Below, piece by piece: positions 17,974-27,167 of a stretch of 64,000 nt of DNA; within the stretch, counting starts at the first letter, position 1, and each line of letters begins with the position of its first letter. A model generated the notes under the pieces. That model ran no database searches, had not been told where the DNA came from, and saw only the letters and a program-made list of their open reading frames with translations. The stretch comes from Acidobacteriota bacterium (GTDB taxonomy: Bacteria > Acidobacteriota > Vicinamibacteria > Marinacidobacterales > Marinacidobacteraceae). The stretch is taken from NCBI GenBank assembly GCA_022828085.1, contig JAJEIY010000060.1, positions 1 through 64,000 on the forward strand, given 5' to 3'. Made by a program: the position numbers and the translations under genes.

Positions 17974-18558
17974 ATGAGTTACCTCGACCTGCGATCCGAT
18001 CTGTTCCAGCGCGCCTTTCAGGGCGCCGTCCCCTACGGCGACTACCTCACGACCGGGAACGACCGGGAACGGGCCGCGTGGGCGCGGGCCGAAGCGGCCC
18101 TACCGGCGCTGCCGGACGATGCCGGAACCCGGCTCGATCCGGCCGGCCGGATCGTGAACGTGCTGTGTCTGAGCGGGATCTGGTGCGGGGACTGCGTCCG
18201 GTCGGTGCCGGTCGTGGCCCGGCTGGCGGAGGCGGCGGGTCCGTCCGTCGATTTCCGGCTGGTGGATCGGGATGCGATCCCGGAACTTCGGGACGAGCTG
18301 CGCGTTCTGGGAGCCATGCGGGTCCCGATGGTGGTCTTCCTGACCGAGGACTTCCACGAGATCGGGCGCTACGGGGACCGGCCGCTGACCGTTTATCGCG
18401 ACAAGGCCGTGACCGAGCTGGGAGCCGCCTGTCCGCTTCCCGGGTCGGCGGACGGCGGGGCGCTGGCCGCCGAGACGGATGAGTGGCTGGACGTGTTCGA
18501 GCGGATGATCCTGATGGCGCGGCTGGCGCCGCCGCTGCGGGCACGGCACGGGGATTGA
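17974..18558 (+). CDS. Thioredoxin-family protein (WCGDC)
   Basis: A 194-residue cytoplasmic protein with a thioredoxin fold: NVLCLSGIWCGDCVRSVPVVARLA (CxxC near 70-73), then RVPMVVFLTEDFHEIGRYGDRP, including the cis-proline. No signal peptide. The WCGDC active site is typical of the thioredoxin_9 group, probably a thiol-disulfide reductase. It is preceded and followed by REP elements rather than operon partners. Confidence 0.85.
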   Translation: MSYLDLRSDLFQRAFQGAVPYGDYLTTGNDRERAAWARAEAALPALPDDAGTRLDPAGRIVNVLCLSGIWCGDCVRSVPVVARLAEAAGPSVDFRLVDRDAIPELRDELRVLGAMRVPMVVFLTEDFHEIGRYGDRPLTVYRDKAVTELGAACPLPGSADGGALAAETDEWLDVFERMILMARLAPPLRARHGD

Positions 18559-18600
18559 CGGGGTAGCGTTCCCGTCGTGCAGCAGTTTGACGGAGTGAGG

Positions 18601-18740
18601 TTCGCTGCGCTGCGCGCAGCGGTGCCGGTCGGAGACCGGCGTTCCAAGCCGGGGCGTCCTTCTTCACTCGCTGCGTTACGACGTGCGCGGTGCGGAGCCC
18701 CGCGCGTGCCGGTCGGAGACCGGCGTTCCAGGCCGGGGGC
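18601..18740. repeat. Two REP-like elements in direct orientation
   Basis: Cores at about 18,621-18,650 and 18,706-18,734, each preceded by a small GC hairpin (GCTGCGCGCAGC; GCGGTGCGGAGCCCCGCGC). They fill the gap between the thioredoxin-like gene and the ABC exporter. Confidence 0.88.
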
Positions 18741-18764
18741 GCCATTTGACCGCGTGATCGCCTG

Positions 18765-20564
18765 ATGCTGGACATGTGGCGGCGGGTGCTGCCGTACCTC
18801 GCACCGTACAAGAGGCGGCTCGCCGTCGGGTTCGCCGCGCTGGTGCTCTGCCGGGTGTTCTTCCTGGTCGTGCCGCAGGTGCTGGAGCGGGCGGTGGACG
18901 CGCTCGAGGCCGGCGCCACCAGCGAGATGTGGACCTACGGCGGGTTCATCGTGATCGCCGCCGGGGGGTCAGCCGTTTTCAGGTACTTCATGCGGTGGTA
19001 CCTGATCGGGGTCTCGCGATTCGCCGAGTACGACCTGCGGCGGGACTTCTATCTCCACCTGCAGCGGCTGCCGGCGGCCTTCTACGCCCGCTTCCGGGTC
19101 GGGGACATCCTGTCTCGCGGCGCCCAGGACATGAACGCCGTGCGGATGGTGCTCGGGCCCGGGCTCATGTATCCGGTGGAGACGGTGTTCACCACCGTGG
19201 GCTGTTTCGCCTTCATGCTGGCGATCAGCCCGCGCCTGACGCTGGTGGCGCTCGCGGTGATGCCGGTGGTCTCCATCCTGATGAAGATCCTCGGCGAGAA
19301 GATCTTCCGGCGCTCCGAGGTGGTGCAGGCCAAGATGGCCGACATCTCGGCCGTCGTCCAGGAGAACGCGGCGGCGGCGCGGCTCGTCCGCGCCTTCGTC
19401 CAGGAGGACGCCCAGCGCAAGGTCTTCGGCAAGGAGAACGAGGCCTACGCGGCGCGGAGCATGGAACTCGTCGCGGTGAGCGCGGCGCTCTTCCCGCTGC
19501 TGCTGGCCCTGATCGGGATGGGGCTCGCCGGGTCGCTGGTCCTCGGAGGGCGCATGGTCATCGGCGGGGCGATCTCCCTCGGCGAGCTGGTGGCCTTCCT
19601 CTTCTACTACGGCTACCTCACCTGGCCGATGATCGCCATCGGCTGGGTGGTGAACATCCACCAGCGCGGCGCCGCCTCCATGAAGCGGCTGGCGGTGATC
19701 CTCGACGCCGAGCCGCTTCCCGCGCCGCCGGCCGTCCCCGAAGCAAGCTACGCGGACCGTCCCGCCGCCGGCATCGAGTTCCGGGACGTCCGCTTCGCCT
19801 ACCCCTCCGCCGCCCGGAACGGCGCCGCCAGCTCCAACGGGGCCCAGCCGCGGCCGGTGCTTTCGGATTTCAACCTGCGCATCGAGCCCGGCCAGACCGT
19901 GGCGCTCGTCGGCAGGACGGGCAGCGGGAAGAGCACGGTGGCGCGGCTCATCCCGCGCATCTACGACGCCCAGCGGGGCTCGATCCGGATCGACGGGCGC
20001 GACGTCCGCGAGATCCCGCTCGGCGAACTGCGGCGCGACATCGGGTTCGTTCCCCAGGACAGCTTCCTCTTCTCCATGACCCTGCGCGACAACCTCGCCT
20101 TCGGCGACGACGACGCGCCTCCCGACGAGGTCCACCGGGTGGCGGAGGAAGCCGGGCTCGCCGGCGACATCGAGGAGTTCGCGGACGGCTACGAAACCAT
20201 GGTGGGGGAACGGGGAATCACCCTCTCCGGCGGCCAGCGGCAGCGCGCCGCGATCGCCCGCGCCCTGCTCCTGGACAGCCGGATCCTGGTGTTCGACGAC
20301 GTCCTGAGCGCGGTGGACTCGGAGACCGAGTCGCGGATCCTGGGCGCGGTGCGCCGGGCGTCGTGCGACCGCACCACCGTCATCGTGGCCCACCGGCTGA
20401 GCACGGTGAAGGACGCGGACGTCATCTACCTGCTCGATGCCGACGAGACGGGCGCCACCCGGGTCGTCGAGAGCGGCACGCACGACGACCTGGTCGCCGC
20501 CGGCGGGCTCTACGCCGGCATGTACCGGCGGCAGATGCTGGAAGAGGAGCTCTCGCGGCTGTGA
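18765..20564 (+). CDS. ABC exporter half-transporter A (degenerate catalytic site)
   Basis: A 599-residue type IV ABC exporter: six-helix membrane domain (1-310) and nucleotide-binding domain (340-599). Walker A is GRTGSGKST (about 382-390), signature LSGGQRQRAA, Walker B ILVFDDVLSAVD, H-loop VAHRLST. The catalytic glutamate after Walker B is aspartate (DD instead of DE), as in the degenerate subunit of heterodimeric exporters such as TM287/288. It overlaps the next gene by four bases (GTGA). The substrate cannot be read from sequence; lipid or drug export is typical. Confidence 0.95.
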   Translation: MLDMWRRVLPYLAPYKRRLAVGFAALVLCRVFFLVVPQVLERAVDALEAGATSEMWTYGGFIVIAAGGSAVFRYFMRWYLIGVSRFAEYDLRRDFYLHLQRLPAAFYARFRVGDILSRGAQDMNAVRMVLGPGLMYPVETVFTTVGCFAFMLAISPRLTLVALAVMPVVSILMKILGEKIFRRSEVVQAKMADISAVVQENAAAARLVRAFVQEDAQRKVFGKENEAYAARSMELVAVSAALFPLLLALIGMGLAGSLVLGGRMVIGGAISLGELVAFLFYYGYLTWPMIAIGWVVNIHQRGAASMKRLAVILDAEPLPAPPAVPEASYADRPAAGIEFRDVRFAYPSAARNGAASSNGAQPRPVLSDFNLRIEPGQTVALVGRTGSGKSTVARLIPRIYDAQRGSIRIDGRDVREIPLGELRRDIGFVPQDSFLFSMTLRDNLAFGDDDAPPDEVHRVAEEAGLAGDIEEFADGYETMVGERGITLSGGQRQRAAIARALLLDSRILVFDDVLSAVDSETESRILGAVRRASCDRTTVIVAHRLSTVKDADVIYLLDADETGATRVVESGTHDDLVAAGGLYAGMYRRQMLEEELSRL

Positions 20565-22339
20565 GCGGCGGACCTTCGAACGGCAGGGATGCGGGCCGGG
20601 GGCTGCTCCGGCGGATGCTGCCCTACCTGCTCCCCTACTGGCCGTTCGTCTCGCTCGCGGTGCTGCTCGTCCTGATCGGCACCGCCGCGCAACTGGCAGG
20701 GCCGTACCTCACCCGCATCGCGCTCGACGACTACATCGCCGCCGGGGACATGGAGGGGCTCTTCGGACTCCTCGGCATCTACGCGGTGATCCTCGCGGTC
20801 GGCTTCGGGGGCGCCTACGGACAGGCGTGGATCGTGAACCTGTTCGGCCAGCGGGTGATGCGGGACATCCGCCGCGACGTCTTCGACCACATCCAGAAGC
20901 TCCACACCGGCTGGTTCGACCGCCACCCGATCGGCAAGGTGGTGACCCGGGCCACCAGCGACGTGGACGCCCTGAACGAACTGTTGAGCTCGGGCGTGGT
21001 GATGATCATCACCGACGTGGTCCTGCTGGTGGGGATCATGGCGGTGCTCATCTGGATGAACCCCGCGCTCGCGCTCGTGACCTTCGGGGCGGTGCCGGCG
21101 CTCTTCATCGCGGGCTGGATCTTCCGGCGCAAGATCCGTCCCGCCTTCCGCCGGGTGCGGGCGGCGGTCGCCTCGGTGAACGCCTTCATCCAGGAGACGC
21201 TGACCGGCATGGAGGTGCTGCAGCTCTTCCGGCAGGAGCGGCGCCGGGCGTGGGAGTACCGGAAGCTCAACCGGGAGCACACCGACGCGCATCTCGACAC
21301 GGTGATGTGCTTTTCGGTGTTCTACCCGGTGGTGGAGATGATCACCGCGATCACGGTGGCGCTGATCGTCGGCTACGGAGGCTCCCGGATCGGCGCCGGC
21401 GAACTCACCGTCGGCGCGCTGGTCGCGTTCCTGATGTATTCGGAGATGTTCTTCCGTCCCATCCGGGACCTGACGGAGAAGTTCAACATCCTGCAGGGCG
21501 CCATGGCCGCCTCGGAGCGCATCGTCGAGCTCCTCGACACCGAACCGGGAATCGGGGACGCGCCGGCCGCGCGCCTCCCCGGGCACCGTCACGGGGCGCT
21601 CCGTCTCGACGGCGTTTCGTTCGCCTACAACGAGGACGAATGGGTGCTGCGCGACATCGACCTCCAGATCGCGCCCGGTGAGACGGTGGCCCTCGTCGGG
21701 CACACGGGATCGGGCAAGACGACCCTCGCCGCCCTGCTGCTCCGGCTCTACGACGTCCAGCAGGGGCGCGTGATGGTGGACGGCCTCGACGTGCGCGACT
21801 GGCGGGTGCCGCACCTGCGCCGCCAGTTCTCCATGGTGCAGCAGGACGTCCACCTGTTCTCCGGCACTGTGCTCGACAACATCCGGCTCGGGGACGAGAC
21901 CATCACCGAGGAGGACGCCCGCCGGGCGGCCGAGGCCGCCGAGGTGACCGCCTGGGCGCGGAACCTGCCCGACGGGCTCGACACCCAGCTCGGTGAACGC
22001 GGCGGCGGCCTCTCGCAGGGCCAGCGGCAACTCGTCGGCATCGCCCGCGCCATGGCCCGCACCTCGCGGGTCCTGGTGCTCGACGAGGCGACCTCCAGCG
22101 TGGACACCGAGACCGAGCGCGCCGTCCAGACCGCGCTCGGCCGGGTGATCGAGAACCGCACCAGCCTGGTGATCGCGCACCGGCTCTCCACCATCCGGGG
22201 CGCCGACCGCATCGTCGTGCTCCACCGGGGAAGGATCCGCGAGACCGGCACCCACGAGGAGCTGCTGGCCGAAGGCGGCATCTACCGCCGCCTCTACGAG
22301 CTGCAGTTCGCGGAAGAGGCCGTCCTCGCCGCCGGCTGA
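20561..22339 (+). CDS. ABC exporter half-transporter B (catalytic)
   Basis: A 592-residue partner with the same layout: membrane domain with six helices (MLPYLLPYWPFVSLAVLL onwards) and nucleotide-binding domain with Walker A GHTGSGKTT (about 382), Walker B VLVLDEATSSVD with the normal glutamate, and H-loop IAHRLST. Its signature is LSQGQRQ rather than LSGGQ. So the composite site made of A's Walker motifs and B's signature is degenerate, and the other is canonical. GTG start inside the A stop. Confidence 0.95.
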   Translation: MSGGPSNGRDAGRGLLRRMLPYLLPYWPFVSLAVLLVLIGTAAQLAGPYLTRIALDDYIAAGDMEGLFGLLGIYAVILAVGFGGAYGQAWIVNLFGQRVMRDIRRDVFDHIQKLHTGWFDRHPIGKVVTRATSDVDALNELLSSGVVMIITDVVLLVGIMAVLIWMNPALALVTFGAVPALFIAGWIFRRKIRPAFRRVRAAVASVNAFIQETLTGMEVLQLFRQERRRAWEYRKLNREHTDAHLDTVMCFSVFYPVVEMITAITVALIVGYGGSRIGAGELTVGALVAFLMYSEMFFRPIRDLTEKFNILQGAMAASERIVELLDTEPGIGDAPAARLPGHRHGALRLDGVSFAYNEDEWVLRDIDLQIAPGETVALVGHTGSGKTTLAALLLRLYDVQQGRVMVDGLDVRDWRVPHLRRQFSMVQQDVHLFSGTVLDNIRLGDETITEEDARRAAEAAEVTAWARNLPDGLDTQLGERGGGLSQGQRQLVGIARAMARTSRVLVLDEATSSVDTETERAVQTALGRVIENRTSLVIAHRLSTIRGADRIVVLHRGRIRETGTHEELLAEGGIYRRLYELQFAEEAVLAAG

Positions 22340-22420
22340 TAGGAGCCGGCAGGGCGTGAAATGGCGAGGTGAAAGGGCAACTGGCCAGTTGCGGCGAAAA
22401 TGCAGCCCGAAAGGCAGAAA

Positions 22421-22590
22421 CGGCTTGGAACGCCGACCTCCGGTCGGCACGCGGCCCGGAGGGCCGCAACCACGTACCGCCCCCGGGCCAGATGGTTCTG
22501 CCAGACGGCGTCGCGCCATCCCTGCGTCAGCGAGCACGCGTTCGCCCGCCTCCGGCGGGCGGTGCCGACCGGAGGTCGGCGTTCCAAGCC
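22421..22590. repeat. REPIN-like composite repeat
   Basis: Inverted REP cores (GGCTTGGAACGCCGACCTCC near 22,421; GTGCCGACCGGAGGTCGGCG near 22,561) around a ~95-bp centre. Part of the centre (GGCGTCGCGCCATCCCTG) recurs near 55,993. It occupies the gap between the exporter and the fabZ-like gene. Confidence 0.9.
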
Positions 22591-22659
22591 GCTCCGCCGT
22601 CAGGTCGTGAATGGCGAGCTATCGAATGACCCGCTTCACGGGCTGATAATTCCCGGGCC

Positions 22660-23088
22660 ATGACCGAGCCGCTGACCCTCGACCAGGCCGGGGTGCTGGA
22701 GGTGCTGCCGCACCGCGAGCCGTTCCTTTTCCTGCACGGCGTCTCGGACCTCGTGCCGGGCCAGCGCGCGCGGGGTTTCGTGAGCGTGCCGGCCGACCAC
22801 CCCTACACCTTCGGCCAGCCGCACGTCCCGGCGGGGCTCCTCATCGAGGCGATGGCCCAGCTCGGCGGCATCGCGGTGCTCTACGAACGGCGCGACGAGG
22901 ACATCGTGGCGCTCTTCCGCTCGGTGGCCGATTTCACGATGGAACGGACGGTGGACTTCGGGGAGCGCATCGATCTCTTCGCCGAGGTCGGACGCATCCG
23001 GGGACCCTTCGCCGAGGTGACGACATCGGCGAGCGCCGGTGGAGCGCCGGTCGCCTCCGCGACCCTCGCCTTCGCGCTGCCGCGATAA
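22660..23088 (+). CDS. FabZ-like hot-dog dehydratase
   Basis: A 142-residue single hot-dog domain resembling 3-hydroxyacyl-ACP dehydratase: VLEVLPHREPFLFLHGV at the N-terminus and VPAGLLIEAMAQLGGIAVL on the central helix with the conserved glutamate. The loop that carries the catalytic histidine in FabZ (GHFPG) is shorter and altered (DHPYTFGQPH), so activity may differ. Its 3' end is the source or parent of the fragments found at 25.9-26.2, 27.0 and 28.8 kb. Confidence 0.8.
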   Translation: MTEPLTLDQAGVLEVLPHREPFLFLHGVSDLVPGQRARGFVSVPADHPYTFGQPHVPAGLLIEAMAQLGGIAVLYERRDEDIVALFRSVADFTMERTVDFGERIDLFAEVGRIRGPFAEVTTSASAGGAPVASATLAFALPR

Positions 23089-23515
23089 CGAGCGGCGGGC
23101 GGCGCGCTCCCGGGTGCGCGCCGGCGCCCGAACCGGGAGGCCGAAGGAAGGGCGGGCAGGCGGACCGGCCGTAGGTGGACCCGGCGCTGCGACAGAGAGT
23201 TCCTCTCTATTGGCTCACTGTTCGCCGAATCCGGCCGCTGCCGGCCTGACACGGGACAAGGGGCATGGAACCACTCCTCTCCAATCCCGGATAATCGCTC
23301 AGCGATCACACTTGGCCGCCGACAATGGATCACGCGCGACTCCTATTGACAGAAGACAAACCGTGAGGCAGACCTGATCGACCGTCCGCTGCGGCGGTTG
23401 TTTCCAGTTGACTGGCGCCGCGAAACGCAGGTCGCCTTTCTTTTGCTGTCCACGGATCGTGAGAGTGATTCAAACGTTCCGGCGATCCGCGCGATCCCTT
23501 GATGGGGGAGAACAC
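23089..23515. other. Gene-free interval upstream of the protease-like lipoprotein
   Basis: 427 bases with no supportable gene, somewhat richer in A+T after 23,270 than the genes around it. TTGACA occurs at 23,346-23,351 but without a good -10 at the right distance. Confidence 0.5.
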
Positions 23516-25921
23516 ATGACCATATTCAGCGACCCTCGAAGCCTGATGGCCGCCGGTCGGGCGCTCTTCCCGGCGGTCCTTGCCGCGGGATTCGTGCTCC
23601 TTGCGGGCGGCTGCGGCTCCGATCAGTCGGCTCCCCCGGTCCCGGGGTCGGCTCCCCCGGTCCCGGGGTCACCACCTCCGGAAACGCCCCCGACCGTCTG
23701 GACGCGCCCGACCGTGACGCACGTTGCGCCGTTGTTTCCGGAGGTTTCCAGCGGTTCGCAGAGGGAGGGATTCGTGCGCATCGTCAACTACTCGGTGGAG
23801 CAGGGCCCCGTGCTCATCGAGGCCTTCGACGACGAGGGCCGCGACTACGGACCGGTCACGCTCGCGCTCGGGAGCGGCGAGACGGTCCACCTGACCCCGG
23901 AAGACCTGGCGCGGGGCAATCCGGCCAAGGGCGTTTCCGGTGCAACCGGTCCGGGTTGGGGCGACGGCCGCCTCGAGTTGACCACCGAGCTGGACATCAT
24001 GGTGTTGTCCTACATCCGGCATCGGGACGGGTTTCTCACGGCGATGCACGACGTCGTGCCGAAGGAGGGGCACCGGTACCACGTGAGGACCTTCAATCCC
24101 GCCAGCGAGTTGAACCAGGCGAGCCGGCTGCGGCTAATCAATAACGGCCGCGAGCCGGCAACGCTCCGGATCCGGGGCATCGACGATCAGGGCGTTTCCA
24201 GCGGGGAGGCCACCGTTTCCGTTCCGGCCGGCGCGACGCGAGAGTTCACCGCCCCCGAGCTCGAGGCAGGAACCGGCATCACCGGGGCTCTGGGCGACGG
24301 CGCCGGGAGGTGGCGGCTCGTCCTCGAGTCCGAAGACCATCTGGTGGTCGTGAACCTGTTGGAGAACCCGGCGGGCTACCTGGCGAACCTGTCGGCGGTC
24401 CCGCGCGCCGGAAGAAACGGGGCGTGGACCGTCCCGCTCTTCCCCGGGGCCTCGAGCCCGTCCGGGCGGCAGGGACTCCTGCGGATCATCAACCACTCCG
24501 GCCGTGACGGTGACGTGCGCATCGCCGCCTTCGACGACAGCGGCCGGCGTCATCCGCCGTTCACCATGCGGATCGGGGCAGGACAGGCGGTTCACCTCGA
24601 TTCCCGCGGTCTGGAGGAGGAGCTGTCCGGCGGAGCCGGCTCCGGCGCAGGTAGCCGGCATCTCGTGGCGAGCAGCGATCTCGATATCGAGGTGCTGTCC
24701 TACGTGGGGCGCCCCGACGGCTTTCTCACCTCGATGCATGATGTCGCGCCCCTTGAAGGACACCGGGTATCCACCTTCCTGCCGGACAGCCGGTTGCGGC
24801 TGGTCAACGCCGGAGCCGTGGCGGCGCGGGTCACCGTCGCGGCCGTCGACAACGAAGGCTCGCCGCCGGGAAGCGGCGTCGAGGCGACCGTGCCGGCGGC
24901 CGCGGCGCGCGAGTTCACGGCCGCGGAATTGGGGCTCGGCGGGGGCCCCGGCAACCGGCGTCTCGTCATCGAGTCCGAGGAAGTGGTGCAGGCGATGAGC
25001 CTTATGGAGAGCCCGTCGGGTCACCTGGCGAACCTGTCCACCGAGCCGTCGAAGGATCCCGTGCCGGTGGTGGAACCCGTCGTGGAAGGCACGAAGGGGA
25101 ATCCGGCGGGCGTCGCCGTTTCCGTCGTGGACGCCCAAGGCTTCGATCCCGGCGCGCACGGGCAGCGGGTCACCGATACCTTCCTGGACCGCACGGGTAA
25201 CGCGTCGCTCGTCCAGTTGGGAGGCTCGGCCCGATACCAGTTGAACGGATCCGAGCTCCTTGGCACCAACGTAAGCGGCTACGTCACGCACGCGCTGACC
25301 CATGGCGGAGGTGTTTTCTGGACTGCGACGGATGTATCGCCTCTGTACCTGCCCGACCGGACCTGGGCGTGGTTCGTGAAGAATGGCCGGCCGTTCAGCC
25401 GGGCGGTGCCGGAGTTCGCCAACTGGATGCGCACCCGCGATGTGCTCTTCGTCAGTAGCCTGGAGAACCCGACCTGCCACGGGCCGCGGGGAAACTGCGT
25501 CCCCGTCTTCTGTGACGACTTCGAGCTGGACGACGAGGGATGGATTCCGCTATGCGGCGAAATTGACGATTACATCGCGCATTCCGGCGTCGGGCTCGAC
25601 ACCGTCCTCTTCGCCGGCGGCCTCTCGGACGGTCACTTCGCCGCCGGGGCCATTCGCGCCGACGGCGTGTTCGCGCCGCACACGATCTACGTCGAGTCTC
25701 CGTACGGCAGCACGTCGCACGCAGCGGCGGTGCTGGCGGCCTATGCCGCGAATCTCGCCTTCGCCAACCCTTCCTGGGGCGCGGCGAAGCTGAAGCGCGA
25801 GCTCATGGCGTGGGCTCGCGAGGAAACCGTGGACTACTTCGCCGGGGGAGCCGACGAGAGGGGCACGATCGTGACGGAGCGCCGAACCGTCAGGACCATA
25901 CGCCCCGGATGGGCACCCTGA
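23516..25921 (+). CDS. Lipoprotein with repeated beta domains and a subtilase-like C-terminal region
   Basis: An 801-residue exported lipoprotein: lipobox LLAGGC (cysteine near 33), a duplicated SAPPVPGS linker, then repeats of about 110 residues with LRIINHSG-type and DGFLT-MHDV-P--GHR motifs (at least two full and two partial units). The last ~270 residues resemble a compact S8 subtilase: VAVSVVDAQGFDPGAHGQRV (possible Asp/His motifs), TVLFAGG, and YGSTSHAAAVLAAYAANLA for the serine motif. GGGGGAG lies five bases before the ATG. It is the first cargo gene after fabZ. Protease activity is an inference. Confidence 0.7.
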   Translation: MTIFSDPRSLMAAGRALFPAVLAAGFVLLAGGCGSDQSAPPVPGSAPPVPGSPPPETPPTVWTRPTVTHVAPLFPEVSSGSQREGFVRIVNYSVEQGPVLIEAFDDEGRDYGPVTLALGSGETVHLTPEDLARGNPAKGVSGATGPGWGDGRLELTTELDIMVLSYIRHRDGFLTAMHDVVPKEGHRYHVRTFNPASELNQASRLRLINNGREPATLRIRGIDDQGVSSGEATVSVPAGATREFTAPELEAGTGITGALGDGAGRWRLVLESEDHLVVVNLLENPAGYLANLSAVPRAGRNGAWTVPLFPGASSPSGRQGLLRIINHSGRDGDVRIAAFDDSGRRHPPFTMRIGAGQAVHLDSRGLEEELSGGAGSGAGSRHLVASSDLDIEVLSYVGRPDGFLTSMHDVAPLEGHRVSTFLPDSRLRLVNAGAVAARVTVAAVDNEGSPPGSGVEATVPAAAAREFTAAELGLGGGPGNRRLVIESEEVVQAMSLMESPSGHLANLSTEPSKDPVPVVEPVVEGTKGNPAGVAVSVVDAQGFDPGAHGQRVTDTFLDRTGNASLVQLGGSARYQLNGSELLGTNVSGYVTHALTHGGGVFWTATDVSPLYLPDRTWAWFVKNGRPFSRAVPEFANWMRTRDVLFVSSLENPTCHGPRGNCVPVFCDDFELDDEGWIPLCGEIDDYIAHSGVGLDTVLFAGGLSDGHFAAGAIRADGVFAPHTIYVESPYGSTSHAAAVLAAYAANLAFANPSWGAAKLKRELMAWAREETVDYFAGGADERGTIVTERRTVRTIRPGWAP

Positions 25922-25940
25922 GGCGCATTCCTGGTCAACG

Positions 25941-26216
25941 GTGCCCGGCATCGAGGCGATGGCGCAGCTCGGCGGCATCGCAATGCTCTGCGAGCAGCGT
26001 GACAAGCAGATCGTGGCCCTCGTTCGCGCGGTGGCAGACTTCGCCATGGAGCGGACGCTGGGCTTCGGGCAGCGCATCGATCTCTGCGCCGAGGTTGGAC
26101 CCATCCGGGGACCATTCGCCGAGGTGAAGACGTCAGCGAGCGCCGGCGGCGAGTCCGTCGCCTCCGCCCCCCTCGCCTACGCACTGCCCGGAGGGCCGGC
26201 GGGCGCCGCCGGGTAA
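25941..26216 (+). pseudogene. Truncated fabZ paralogue (3' part only)
   Basis: The frame aligns along its length with the last ~85 codons of the fabZ-like gene at 22,660 (IEAMAQLGGIA, VADF-MERT, RIRGPFAEV-TSASAGG). The N-terminal half, including the dehydratase entry motif, is missing, and LL is deleted before IEAMAQ. It begins 20 bases after the lipoprotein stop. A GTG could start a 91-residue product, but a half hot-dog domain is unlikely to work. Confidence 0.8.
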
Positions 26217-26231
26217 CGCCCGGAAACGACG

Positions 26232-26987
26232 ATGGAGTTGGAGTTCGTTCCGTTGCTCCGCGTGCAACGGCAACTGCACGAGCAGCCGCGCGGCGCGGAG
26301 CGTTTCCGGAGCTATCTGCGTACGATGATCGATGACCGGACCGGAGATCTGGAGCTACCGCTCGTGGCCATGAATCCCATGGGCGGAGATCACGTTCCGG
26401 CCCTGCTCGACCGGCTGCTCGCCGCCGATGCAGACGGGGCCGGAGCGGCGGCGACGGCGGCCGCCGCCACCCATTCGGCGACGCGCGGCGTGCGCGGCCG
26501 GTTCCGGGTCGCGCTGGTCCTCGCGGACGATGCGCACGGCGGCTGGACCAACCGCTGTCAGAGTGAGTTCGACCACTACTTCGAGGGCGACGCACTCTAC
26601 CGGCGCGGCTGGATCACGGGCATCCTCTGGACCAGCGAGGCGCCGACGGCGGAGGCGGCGCGGCGCGCTACGGCGAACGCAATCCACCGCGTGGCCCACA
26701 TCCGCCGCTTCGGTCCGGCGCGCACCCTGCGTGCGATGCTGGCCCAGGAGGGCGCCGTGATGGGGGCGGCGGATTGCCGCGAGCCGTCGCTGAGTCCCGA
26801 CGACCTTGCCTATACGCGGGAGGCGATGGCGCCTTACTTCGGGGCAGAGGACCGTCCGACGGCGATTGCCTGTCTCTACGGCGACGAAGCGGCGCGCACG
26901 CTCGGCTATCCGCCGCTGGGCTTCAGCCCACGGGCCGGTTTCGCTCTGGCCCTGGACATGGCTCGACGGGGCGCCAGGCCGAGATAA
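26232..26987 (+). CDS. Protein of unknown function
   Basis: A 251-residue soluble protein that I do not recognise. It starts MELEFVPLLRVQRQLHEQPRG, has an alanine-rich stretch (about 65-90), a core with VALVLADDAHGGWTNR and FDHYFEGDALYRRGWITGILWTSE, and a conserved-looking C-terminal helix FALALDMARRG. No signal peptide or membrane segment. It lies between two fabZ-tail fragments, as a one-gene module. Codon use looks like its neighbours, which supports it being a real gene. Confidence 0.65.
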   Translation: MELEFVPLLRVQRQLHEQPRGAERFRSYLRTMIDDRTGDLELPLVAMNPMGGDHVPALLDRLLAADADGAGAAATAAAATHSATRGVRGRFRVALVLADDAHGGWTNRCQSEFDHYFEGDALYRRGWITGILWTSEAPTAEAARRATANAIHRVAHIRRFGPARTLRAMLAQEGAVMGAADCREPSLSPDDLAYTREAMAPYFGAEDRPTAIACLYGDEAARTLGYPPLGFSPRAGFALALDMARRGARPR

Positions 26988-26999
26988 CCGGCGGACGCT

Positions 27000-27064
27000 G
27001 ACTTCGGGGGCGCCGGCGGAGAGACGGTCGCCTGTGCGACCCTCGCCTACGCGCTGCCGCAGGA
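27000..27064. repeat. fabZ 3'-end remnant 2
   Basis: GGTCGCCTGTGCGACCCTCG then CCTACGCGCTGCCGC matches the last ~60 bases of the fabZ-like gene with a few substitutions. It lies 13 bases after the stop of the unknown gene. Confidence 0.7.
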
Positions 27065-27084
27065 GAAGCGGGCAATCTCCGGCT

Positions 27085-27167
27085 CTTTCCCATCAAAGTA
27101 CCGTTGTATATCATCTGTGATGTTCTGTGGGCGAAATCGCCTGATAAATAGTCAGAATCAATATTTT
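27085..27167. promoter_or_regulatory. AT-rich control region of hipBA
   Basis: This 83-base stretch (TTGTATATCATC, GATAAATAG, AATATTTTATG) is far richer in A+T than its surroundings. It contains the dyad GGCGAAATCGCC at 27,130-27,141, a possible HipB operator. No Shine-Dalgarno is seen before the hipB ATG. Confidence 0.5.

Noticed and set aside
23346..23374. TTGACA at 23,346 as the promoter of the protease-like lipoprotein.
   Set aside because: No acceptable -10 box occurs 15-19 bases downstream.
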